Shown here in pieces: positions 1-7,688 of a stretch of DNA of 11,993 nucleotides. The position numbers and the translations under genes are program-made. The number at the start of each line of letters is the position of its first letter. Within the stretch, counting starts at the first letter, position 1. The stretch comes from CAZJNX01 sp964547415 (GTDB lineage: Bacteria; Pseudomonadota; Alphaproteobacteria; Rhizobiales; Amorphaceae). Location of the stretch: positions 1 to 11,993 of the forward strand of contig CAZJNX010000147.1 of assembly GCA_964547415.1 (NCBI GenBank), read 5' to 3'. Below the pieces are notes generated by a model. It saw only the letters and a program-made list of their open reading frames with translations, was not told the DNA's origin and ran no database searches.

Positions 1-447
<447 letters not shown>

Positions 448-451
448 CGGC

Positions 452-472
452 GGCCGCGGCGGCCCCGCGGCC
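452..472 (+). terminator. GC-rich stem-loop just after recA, possible terminator
   Basis: GGCCGCGG (452-459) can pair perfectly with CCGCGGCC (465-472) around a 5-nt loop, beginning four bases after the recA stop codon. An 8-bp all-GC stem in this position suits a transcription terminator or an mRNA 3'-end stabiliser. There is no T-run after it, so it is not a classical intrinsic terminator. Chance palindromes are common in DNA this GC-rich. Confidence 0.4.
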
Positions 473-495
473 CCGTCTGCGCGCTCCCGTGGCGG

Positions 496-524
496 TTGGA
501 TCGGGCGGCGCGACCCTCTATGTC
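496..524 (+). promoter_or_regulatory. weak sigma-70-like promoter candidate for alaS
   Basis: TTGGAT at 496-501 and TATGTC at 519-524 are 17 bases apart and sit about 100 bases before the alaS ATG, in the only relatively AT-rich patch of the recA-alaS gap. Each box matches only about three of six consensus bases, so this is a guess based on position and spacing. The rest of the 448-626 gap shows no other recognisable element. Confidence 0.25.
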
Positions 525-626
525 TGTCGGCAGCCGGGGCGGTTCGCCCCGCGCCCCGCATTCGCTTCACGAGAGGGTGGCGGGCCCGCGCCAGGGCGCG
601 GGCCGCCCGCGAGGAACCGGCTTGGC

Positions 627-3320
627 ATGAGTGGCGTCAACGACATCAGGTCCCTTTTCATCGACTACTTCGTGCGCGAGGGGCATGAGCACGTGGCCTC
701 GAGCCCGCTCGTGCCGCGCAACGACCCGACGCTGATGTTCACCAACGCCGGGATGGTCCAGTTCAAGAACGTCTTCACCGGCCTCGAGAAGCGCGACTAC
801 CAGCGCGCCGTCACGTCCCAGAAGTGCGTGCGCGCAGGCGGAAAGCACAACGACCTCGACAACGTCGGCTACACCGCCCGGCATCACACCTTCTTCGAGA
901 TGCTGGGTAACTTCTCGTTCGGCAACTATTTCAAGGACCGCGCCATCGAGCTCGCCTGGCGGCTCGTCACCCAGGAGTTCGACATTCCGCCGCACCGCCT
1001 CCTCGTCACCGTCTTCTCCGAGGACGACGAGGCGGCGACGCTCTGGAAGAAGATCGCCGGCCTGCCGGAGGATCGGATCGTCCGGATTCCCACCTCCGAC
1101 AACTTCTGGCAGATGGGCGACACCGGCCCCTGCGGCCCCTGCTCGGAGATCTTCTACGACCACGGGGAGGGGATTCCGGGCGGACCGCCCGGCTCGCCCG
1201 ACGAGGACGGGGACCGCTTCATCGAGATCTGGAATCTCGTCTTCATGCAGTTCGAGCAGATGGCGGACGGGGAACGGGTGCCGCTGCCGCGCCCGTCCAT
1301 CGACACCGGCATGGGGCTCGAGCGGATCGCCGCGGTCCTGCAGGGCGTCCACGACAACTATGACATCGACCTCTTCCGCGCCCTCATCGCCGCCTCCGAG
1401 GAGCTGACGCGCGTCCCCGCGCGCGGCGAGAACGCGCCGAGCCACAAGGTCATCGCCGACCACCTGCGCTCCACCGCCTTCCTCGTCGCCGACGGGGTGC
1501 TGCCCTCCAACGAGGGCCGCGGCTACGTCCTGAGGCGCATCATGCGGCGGGCCATGCGCCATGCCCACCTCCTCGGCGCGCGCGAGCCGGTGATCCACCG
1601 CATGGTGCCGGTGCTCGTGCGGGAGATGGGCCGCGCCTTCCCCGAGCTCGCCCGGGCGGAGGACCTCGTCACTGAGACCCTGCGCTCGGAGGAGGCCCGC
1701 TTCCAGCGCACCCTCGCCCGCGGCCTGCAGCTCCTCGCCGAGGAGACGGAGGGCCTGTCGGCGGGCGACCGGCTCGCCGGTGAGGTCGCCTTCCGCCTTT
1801 ACGACACCTACGGCTTTCCCCTCGACCTCACCGAGGACGCCCTGCGCGCCCGGTCCATCGCGGTGGACCACGCGGGCTTCGACGCGGCCATGGAGCGCCA
1901 GCGGGAGGAGGCCCGCCGATCCTGGGCCGGTTCGGGCGAGACGGCGGACGAGCGGATCTGGTACGCCATCCGCGAGGAGGCGGGCGCCACCGAGTTCCTC
2001 GGCTACGAGGCGAGCGAGGCGGAAGGCGTCGTCGAGGCCCTCGTCAAGGACGGGACGATGGTGGACGGGGTGGAGGCGGGCGAGCGCTGTGCCGTCGTCC
2101 TCAACCAGACCCCGTTCTACGCGGAAGCCGGCGGCCAGGTGGGCGACACGGGAACCATCGGCGCCTCGGGCGTGCGCTTCGAGGTGGAGGACACGCGCAA
2201 GCTGGCGGACGGTCTCCACGTCCACTTCGGCCGCGTGGCGGCCGGCCGCCTCACCGTCGGGCTCGCCGTCGAACTGGCGATCGACGCGGAGCGGCGGGCG
2301 GCGATCCGCGCCAACCACTCGGCCACCCACCTTCTGCACGCCGCGCTCCGGGAGGTGCTCGGCAGCCACGTCGCCCAGAAGGGCTCGCTGGTCGCGCCCG
2401 ACCGGCTGCGCTTCGACTTCTCCCATCCCTCGCCGGTGACGGAGGAGGAGCTCGACCGGATCGAGGCCATCGTGAACCGGGCGATCGTGGACAACAGCGG
2501 CGTCACCACGCGCCTCATGCCCTACGACGAGGCGATCGAGGAGGGGGCGATGGCCCTTTTCGGCGAGAAGTACGGCGACGAGGTCCGCGTCGTCGCCATG
2601 GGCCCGGAGGCCGCGACGCTCGAGCGGCCCGCGGCGGCCGCGCGCGGGAAGCGCTATTCGGTGGAGCTGTGCGGCGGCACCCACGTGCGGCGCACCGGCG
2701 ACATCGGCCTTCTCGCCGTCGTCTCCGAGGGCGCGGTGTCGGCCGGAGTCCGCCGGATCGAGGCCCTCACGGGCGAGACGGCGCGGCGCCACCTCGCCGG
2801 GCGCGCCCGCGCCCTCAGGGACGTGGCGGGCGTCCTCAGGGTCTCTCCGGCGGAGGCGGCCGAGCGGGCCCGGGCGCTCGTGGAGGAGCGGCGGCGCCTC
2901 GAGCGGGACCTCGGCGAGGCGCGCAAGCGCCTCGCCCTCGCGGGCGACGGGGCGGCGAACGGCGCCAACGCCCCGCCGGTTGACGCGGTGGGCGGCGTGC
3001 CGCTCCTTGCCCGCACCGTCGAGGGCATCGGCGGCAAGGCCCTCAAGGGTCTCGCGGACGATGCCCGCAAGCAGCTCGGCTCGGGCGTCGTCGTCATCGT
3101 CGGGCGGGACGAGGACGGCAAGGCGAGCATCGTCGTCAGCGTGAGCGAGGATCTCACCGGCCGCCTCAGCGCCGTCGACCTCGTGCGCGCGGGCTCGGCC
3201 GCGCTCGGCGGCAAGGGCGGCGGCGGACGGCCCGACATGGCCCAGGCGGGCGGACCGGACGGCGCCCGCGCCGAGGCGGCGATCGCCGCGGTGCGGGACG
3301 CGATCGGGGCGGCGGCCTGA
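627..3320 (+). CDS. alaS: Alanyl-tRNA synthetase
   Basis: This class II synthetase activates alanine with ATP and charges tRNA-Ala in the cytoplasm. The 897-residue length is normal for the family. Visible parts in order: motif 1 region (TLMFTNAGMVQFKNVF, about 35-50), motif 2 (HHTFFEMLGNFSFGNYFK, about 86-103) and motif 3 (GMGLERI, 228-234). The editing domain, which clears Ser- and Gly-tRNA-Ala, has metal ligands in HSATH (H564, H568) and CGGTH (C682, H686). The C-terminal DHHA1/C-Ala domain ends in GGGGRPDMAQAGG. The ATG at 627 is chosen because GAGGAA (611-616) lies 10 bases upstream and the family-typical N-terminus MSGVNDIRSLFIDYF begins there. The frame stays open back to a GTG at 489, but those extra 46 residues look like translated leader. 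The gene sits 179 bp after recA. No defects seen. Confidence 0.98.
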   Translation: MSGVNDIRSLFIDYFVREGHEHVASSPLVPRNDPTLMFTNAGMVQFKNVFTGLEKRDYQRAVTSQKCVRAGGKHNDLDNVGYTARHHTFFEMLGNFSFGNYFKDRAIELAWRLVTQEFDIPPHRLLVTVFSEDDEAATLWKKIAGLPEDRIVRIPTSDNFWQMGDTGPCGPCSEIFYDHGEGIPGGPPGSPDEDGDRFIEIWNLVFMQFEQMADGERVPLPRPSIDTGMGLERIAAVLQGVHDNYDIDLFRALIAASEELTRVPARGENAPSHKVIADHLRSTAFLVADGVLPSNEGRGYVLRRIMRRAMRHAHLLGAREPVIHRMVPVLVREMGRAFPELARAEDLVTETLRSEEARFQRTLARGLQLLAEETEGLSAGDRLAGEVAFRLYDTYGFPLDLTEDALRARSIAVDHAGFDAAMERQREEARRSWAGSGETADERIWYAIREEAGATEFLGYEASEAEGVVEALVKDGTMVDGVEAGERCAVVLNQTPFYAEAGGQVGDTGTIGASGVRFEVEDTRKLADGLHVHFGRVAAGRLTVGLAVELAIDAERRAAIRANHSATHLLHAALREVLGSHVAQKGSLVAPDRLRFDFSHPSPVTEEELDRIEAIVNRAIVDNSGVTTRLMPYDEAIEEGAMALFGEKYGDEVRVVAMGPEAATLERPAAAARGKRYSVELCGGTHVRRTGDIGLLAVVSEGAVSAGVRRIEALTGETARRHLAGRARALRDVAGVLRVSPAEAAERARALVEERRRLERDLGEARKRLALAGDGAANGANAPPVDAVGGVPLLARTVEGIGGKALKGLADDARKQLGSGVVVIVGRDEDGKASIVVSVSEDLTGRLSAVDLVRAGSAALGGKGGGGRPDMAQAGGPDGARAEAAIAAVRDAIGAAA

Positions 3321-3331
3321 CGACGTCCCCG

Positions 3332-4576
3332 GTGGACGGGGAGGACGGCGCGCAGAAGGCCGGACGGCCCCGTCCGCGCGCGCACCTGCGGCGCCGGCTC
3401 TACGTCCTGCTCGAGGGGGGCGACGTGGGCTGGGGGCCGGCGGCGTGGCTGCGGCTGTTCCTCATCGTCCTCGTCGTCCTCAACGTGGCGCTCGCCTTCG
3501 TCGGCTCGGGCATCCCCCACGGGGGGACGGCCTACATCGCCCTCCTCGCCTTCGAGGCATTCACGCTCCTCGTCTTCTCCGTGGAGTACGCCGCACGCCT
3601 TTGGGTCGCGGTGGAGGATCCGCGCTACCGCGGGACCCGTCCGCTCGCCGCGCAGCTCGCCTACGCGCGTTCGCCCGAGGCGATCGTGGACCTCGTGGCC
3701 ATCCTGCCCATGCTCGTGGTGCTCACGGCCGGCGCGGACCTGCGCGGCCTCCTCCTCGTGCGCTTCCTGCGCCTCCTGAAGCTCTTCCGCTACTCGAGCG
3801 GAATGAAGGCGCTCGCCGACGCGGTCGCCGCCGAGGCGCGCTCGCTCGCCGCCTGCGGCGTCATCCTCCTCACGGTCGTGGCCGTGTCGGCGAGCGCCAT
3901 CCATTACGCCGAGCGGGGAGCGCAGCCGGACGTTTTCGACACGCTCGGCCGGGCCTTCTGGTGGTCGATCGTCACCATCACCACCGTGGGCTACGGCGAC
4001 ACCGTCCCGGTCACCGACCTCGGCCGCGCGATCGCCATGGCGACGATGGTGATCGGCTTCGCCTTCATCGCGCTTCCCATCGCGATCCTGTCCTCGTCCT
4101 TCGCCGACGTCATCCGCAATCGCGACTTCCAGGTGACGTGGGCGCCGGTGGGGGAGGTGCCGCTCCTGTCCTCCCTCGACGTGGCGACGGTCGCCCGCTG
4201 GCTGCCGCGCCTCATCGCCCGCTCCTTCGGCCGTGGCGACCTCGTGTCCTCCGCGGGCATGGACCCGCGGGAACTCAACCTCGTGGTGAGCGGCACCCTC
4301 GAGGCGGAGACCGCCGCGTCGACCGCGGCCGAGAGCGGCCTTCCGGCCTATCTCGGCCCGGGCGCGGCCTTCGGTGGCCCGATCCCGCTGCGGCGGCTCG
4401 GGATCCGCGGCCCGATCCTGGCGCTCTCGGACACGCGCGTGCTCGTGATCTCGGCGGACGACCTCGCCCTCATCGAACGCCACCGTCCCGACCTCATGGA
4501 GCGCATCCGCAGCGCCGCCTCCCGCGGCCGCGTCGACGGTCCCCGCCTGAAGCCGCGCCACCTCGACGCTGGCTGA
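3332..4576 (+). CDS. Six-TM potassium channel-like protein with cNMP-binding-like tail
   Basis: This 414-residue inner-membrane protein resembles prokaryotic voltage-gated or MlotiK1-type potassium channels. Hydrophobic segments lie at about 38-59 (S1), 66-92 (S2), 116-134 (S3), 171-192 (S5) and 231-254 (S6). S4 (about 139-154) carries spaced basic residues R144, R147, K150 and R153. The selectivity filter TTVGYGD is at 217-223. After S6 a tail (about 305-395) has the outline of a cyclic-nucleotide-binding domain: VVSGTLEAE, LGPGAAFGG, LALSDTRVLVISADDLALI, then a terminal helix. The Glu expected after FG in the phosphate-binding cassette is Gly, so ligand binding is doubtful. The start is a GTG 11 bases after the alaS stop without a clear ribosome binding site. 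The conserved-looking RRRLYVLLE (21-29) supports a start this far upstream. It is probably cotranscribed with alaS. Ion selectivity is inferred from the filter only. Confidence 0.88.
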   Translation: MDGEDGAQKAGRPRPRAHLRRRLYVLLEGGDVGWGPAAWLRLFLIVLVVLNVALAFVGSGIPHGGTAYIALLAFEAFTLLVFSVEYAARLWVAVEDPRYRGTRPLAAQLAYARSPEAIVDLVAILPMLVVLTAGADLRGLLLVRFLRLLKLFRYSSGMKALADAVAAEARSLAACGVILLTVVAVSASAIHYAERGAQPDVFDTLGRAFWWSIVTITTVGYGDTVPVTDLGRAIAMATMVIGFAFIALPIAILSSSFADVIRNRDFQVTWAPVGEVPLLSSLDVATVARWLPRLIARSFGRGDLVSSAGMDPRELNLVVSGTLEAETAASTAAESGLPAYLGPGAAFGGPIPLRRLGIRGPILALSDTRVLVISADDLALIERHRPDLMERIRSAASRGRVDGPRLKPRHLDAG

Positions 4577-4590
4577 CCCGCCGACGGGTC
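4575..4590 (+). terminator. small hairpin overlapping the channel gene stop
   Basis: GACCCG (4575-4580) and CGGGTC (4585-4590) form a perfect 6-bp stem with loop CCGA, overlapping the TGA of the channel gene. It could end the alaS-channel transcript. There is no T-run, so confidence is low. Confidence 0.25.
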
Positions 4591-4929
4591 GCCGGCCCGT
4601 TCCGGCACCGGCCTCGCCCGGGGGGCCCCGAAGGGCGGTCCTCGCGCCGGCCCGGGTCGGCGGGCGCCCGGACGGTCGCCGCGACCTGCCGGTCCGGGGC
4701 GGGACGAACGGATCCGCGCGGCCCGCCCCGACATCTCGTCCGGCAAGGCGGTCGCTCGGCAGTGGCGGAACGGAGCCCCTCCGCAAGAGGGGCGGCCGCC
4801 CGTCGGAAAGCAGCCGTCCCGTTCCGCGACGCGCCTCGACCCTCAACGGTTGCCCGGGCCTGCCGATCCCGCGCAGCGCCCCGTGGCGTGGTCCGGGAGC
4901 GCCGGCCCCCGGAGGGGTTCGATCCCGGT
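4577..4929. other. 353-bp stretch without a recognisable gene
   Basis: This stretch lies between the channel stop and the 3' end of the dead IS256 transposase. No translation of it on either strand resembles a protein family I know. It holds two GC-rich hairpins, listed separately. It presumably contains the left end of the IS256 element, but I could not define a terminal inverted repeat. The only hint is GGTTCG at 4916-4921, whose complement CGAACC occurs at 6159-6164 beyond the other end of the transposase. That match is too short to rely on. Confidence 0.5.
4775..4793. terminator. 7-bp stem-loop, possible terminator
   Basis: GCCCCTC (4775-4781) pairs perfectly with GAGGGGC (4787-4793) around the loop CGCAA, about 200 bases after the channel gene. 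It could act in either orientation. It lacks a T-tract on either side, so it is only a candidate. Confidence 0.3.
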
Positions 4930-6107
4930 TCAGGCGGGTACGGCGGGCGGCCTGACGTCGGCAGTCCCGGTGATGCGGGCGAGGATCTCAAGGCCCATGT
5001 CGCGCCGGCCGACGGCCGCCTCGTCGGGGGGCTCGAGCATGAGCGCGCCGACGAGACGGACGATGGCCTCGTCGTCGGGGAAGATCGCGGCGAGGTCGAC
5101 GCGGCGCGCGATCACCCGGGCCACGCGCGCGAGGGGGGCGTGGAGGCGATCTGGTGCCAGTGCTCGCGCGGGACGTCCATGGCGGCGGGCACGTCATCGC
5201 GGGCAGCGTCCATCATGGCGCCGGGCCGCTCGTTCTCCCCCGCAGCGCCTCGGCGACGGCGTCCCGCTTTCCCTCCGCCTCGGCCCGGGTCCCTCGGGCG
5301 AAGATCCTGCCGAGCATCGCGGCCACTGCGATGGGCAGCCTGGCCGGGGCATGGCCGAGCGCGTTCCTGAACCGATGGACATGGCAGCGCTGGTGCGTGC
5401 CGTTGAAGACGCGGCGCGCGGCGGCGCGCCGCGCCTTGTGGTCGTCTGCGGTCACAAGCTTCACCCCGCGCAGGTCGCGGTCGGCCGGGATGCGCCGGAC
5501 GTCGGTCCAGAACGCCCCGGCCTCACGATGGCCGGCTTGGACGCCCGGGATTTCGCGCCTGCCGCCCCCGTTCACGGCGACGGCCGCCATGGCTGCGCGG
5601 CCGACGGTCCTGCCGCCCTCGCGGACGCTTTTGGATGTCGCGTCGCGCCAGAGGTCCGGCCGGGCCCTCTCCGGCAGCTGGCGCAAGGCGTTCACCCGCT
5701 CGTCGATCTCGGCGCGGAGCGGGCCGACCGCGTTCTCGGACATGCGGTCCGCGCCCATGGCCTCCGACCGATCGTCGACGGCGCGGGTCGAGAGGCCATG
5801 GACGCAGGCCTCCGGGATGACCGCGACCAGCGCCTTTCCCGGCGGCGCGTCGAGGTCTTCAGCCCATGATGCACGAGCCTTTCCGCAGCCTCGGGATCAC
5901 CAGCTCGACCCGGCCGGCGCGCGTGTCCGAGGCGCGCTCGCGGCAGCCGTTGCGGGGCGGCGCCTCGCGCAGGGCGCCCCGCAGGCCCTTCGCCGCGCCC
6001 GTCAGCGTCTCCACTCCGGCGTCCACGATACGCTCGGCGGCGAACGCCAGTAGGTCGCGCACGCGATCGGCGTCGGCGGCCTTCTCCATCAACGCCACGA
6101 GGGCCAT
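4930..6107 (-). pseudogene. IS256-family (mutator-type) transposase, frameshifted remnant
   Basis: Read on the minus strand, the family can be followed almost end to end in shifting frames. From the ATG at 6107 come MALVALMEKAADADRVRDLL, then RNGCRER and VELVIPRLRKGS. After a shift near 5865 come PGKALVAVIPEACVHGLSTR, LWRDATSKSVREGGRTVG, LVTADDHKARRAAARRV and QRCHVHRFRNALGHA. A shift near 5220-5250 gives MMDAARDDVPAAMDVPREHW. A shift near 5140 gives RRVDLAAIFPDDEAIVRLVG and the C-terminus at 4930. That is at least three frameshifts. Two aspartates of the DDE triad are still visible (in RDAT and ADDH). The Glu expected in NP(L/I)ER is Ala (codon 5128-5130). The gene cannot make active transposase. 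Its family identity is clear, but element ends and target duplications were not found. Confidence 0.88.
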
Positions 6108-6279
6108 CCTCGTGGTCGGTCGTCGTCGTGTCCGGCGCCGGGTCGAGGTCTTGCAACCCGAACCGCGACCGAGGACCGGCACTGCCTGCCCGACGGTGCC
6201 GCCGGCCATCCGCTGCGCCACGCCGAGAACGAAGCGCGCGGCCGGCCCCCACACCACGCGGCGGGACACGACCCGCGAC
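6108..6279. other. 172-bp gap between two head-to-head dead transposases
   Basis: This short stretch separates the start of the IS256-type transposase (reading left) from the start of the IS110-type transposase (reading right). It must hold the promoter-side end of both elements if both were once complete. In IS110-group elements the noncoding left end normally encodes the bridge RNA, so any remnant of one would be here. I see no clear terminal inverted repeat and cannot assign the boundary. Confidence 0.45.
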
Positions 6280-7150
6280 ATGGACAGGACCCTCGGCTGC
6301 GACCTCTTCCACGGCGTCCGCGAACCCCACGCCCTTCCCGACGGCGTCCGAGGCGGGCGGAGAACGCCGCCGACGCCATCGCAGCCCGGACCGAAACGCG
6401 CGGGTGCGATGCCCTCGCCGTCCTCGCGGCCGCCAGTGGATGCGACGGGTCGCCGATGGCCGCCTCCGGCATCCCCTTCGCCCGCGTCGACCCGCGGCAG
6501 GCCGGGGCGATCGCCCGCGCTGTCGGCGTCGTCGCCAGGACCGACCGCGCCCTCGCCCGCCGCCGCGACGAGATGGGAACGCGCCTGTCGCTGCCGGTCA
6601 CCACGGCCACGAGCCCGGCCCGCGCCCGCCTCGGCGACGCAATCCCGACACCGTCGCTAGTGCGTCGAGATGCGAAAGGCCGGCAAGACTCGCCGCCGCA
6701 GCGCCGGCCGGGACGAGAGCGCCGCCGAGATCGAGGCCATGATCGACCCTCGTCCGCCGGATCGCGAGCCTCGGCCGCGCGATCGCCGCCCCCATCGCCG
6801 AGGACCTAGCCCCGCAGGCGCGGCTGCGTGCGGCCGTCCCGGGCGCCGGCCCCATCGTCCTCGCCACCCTTCCGGGCGAACCGCGCGAACGTGCCACGCT
6901 CAGCCGCCGGCCGCGCGCCCGATGCCCGCGATGGCGGCCCGTGGCGCGTCGCCCGCCACATCCGGGGAGGCCGGCGCAGGGTCCGCGCGCCCTTCACCAT
7001 CGCCCCGGCCCGCCGCCACGGGCGAGCGCTGGCATGCCGCCGGCAAGCCAGCGAGGACTTTCATCATCGCCGTCGCCCGCCACTTCCTCCCCCTCGCCGA
7101 GGCCGTGCGCCGCAACAATGCCATGATCCGTGACGGCACCTCCCTCGCAG
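6280..7150 (+). pseudogene. IS110-family (DEDD) transposase, multiply frameshifted remnant
   Basis: The family can be tracked across the plus strand in changing frames. The order is MDRTLGCDLFHGVREPHALP (frame of 6280), ENAADAIAARTETRGCDALA followed by GIPFARVDPRQAGAIARAVG and MGTRLSLPVT (from about 6360), then MRKAGKTRRRSAGRDE (6670). After that come LVRRIASLGRAIAAPIAEDL and AAVPGAGPIVLATL (from 6746), ARDGGPWRVARHIRGGRRRV (about 6920-6980), and AGKPARTFIIAVARHF ending near NNAMIRDGTSLA (7149). At least five frameshifts separate these pieces. Of the four DEDD residues, the first Asp (GCD) and the Asp in ARTD remain. The Glu of the expected VLEASGG is Ala, and the last Asp of TDRVDA is Leu (TDRALA). 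The usual RDSG of the C-terminal domain reads RDGG. It is an inactive full-length fossil. Confidence 0.87.
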
Positions 7151-7688
7151 GCCGAGCGACGAGAGAGCCCCTTCGGCGTCCCGAAGACGGGCGGCGGAGG
7201 CGGGCGGCGGAGGCGTTCGGCGCGGCCGTCCGCGCCTCGCCGCCAGCGCGCCGGGCGCGCGGAGCGTGGAGGCGAGGGCGCGCGACAGGCGGGGGCGCCT
7301 GCCTCCGCCTCGCCGGCTCGGCCATGCGGATCGGCGGCGGAAGGGCCGCCGCGCGCCAGGCGGCGCCGCCGCCGGAAGAAGAAGACGCCGTGGGCGGTCC
7401 CGGAAGGGCCCCGCGCTCCCGGCGCGCCTGCCCCACGCCGGGACGGCCCCGGAGCGGCCCGGGCCAGCCCGCGGTCCCTCCACCGACGCGCCGAGCGGCC
7501 GACGGGAAAGGCCCGCAGGTCGATGGTGTGGCGATCCGTCCCATCGCATCCCCCTCCGCCTTCCGTGGCGGCAACCGGACAGCCGTCCGCGGGGCGCGGC
7601 CGCATCGTCCCCGTGCCGCGGTCCCGCCCCGATCCCGGGACGACGGCGGCGGGGCCCCGCGACACCACGGCACGGGTCGCTTCCTCGT
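7151..7688. other. 538-bp stretch without a recognisable gene
   Basis: This lies between the IS110 remnant and the end of the minus-strand secreted-protein gene. All six frames give Arg-, Pro-, Gly- and Ala-rich translations typical of non-coding DNA at this GC content, and no motif is recognisable. It may include the right end of the IS110 element and further decayed insert. I saw no tandem repeats, RNA gene or clear terminator. Confidence 0.5.

Noticed and set aside
489..626. Upstream in-frame GTG start adding 46 residues to alanyl-tRNA synthetase
   Set aside because: The extra residues do not resemble the family. ATG 627 has a GAGGAA ribosome binding site and begins the conserved N-terminus.
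567..2792. 741-residue open frame antisense to alaS
   Set aside because: It mirrors the alaS codon pattern, has no recognisable domain and would require two overlapping genes. It is a shadow of high GC at codon position three.
2654..4846. 730-residue open frame antisense to the alaS end and the channel gene
   Set aside because: It has Arg/Glu/Asp/His-rich composition with no motifs, antisense to two well-supported genes.
4911..4936. GGGGTTCGATCCCGG, resembling a tRNA T-arm or tRNA-gene attachment site
   Set aside because: The flanking bases do not form the required 5-bp T stem, and no acceptor, D or anticodon arm can be built around it. It is most likely chance.
3445..5370. 641-residue plus-strand frame overlapping the channel gene and the IS256 remnant
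   Set aside because: It is an Arg/Pro/His-rich shadow in another frame of the channel gene. No domain is recognisable, and it runs through unrelated regions.
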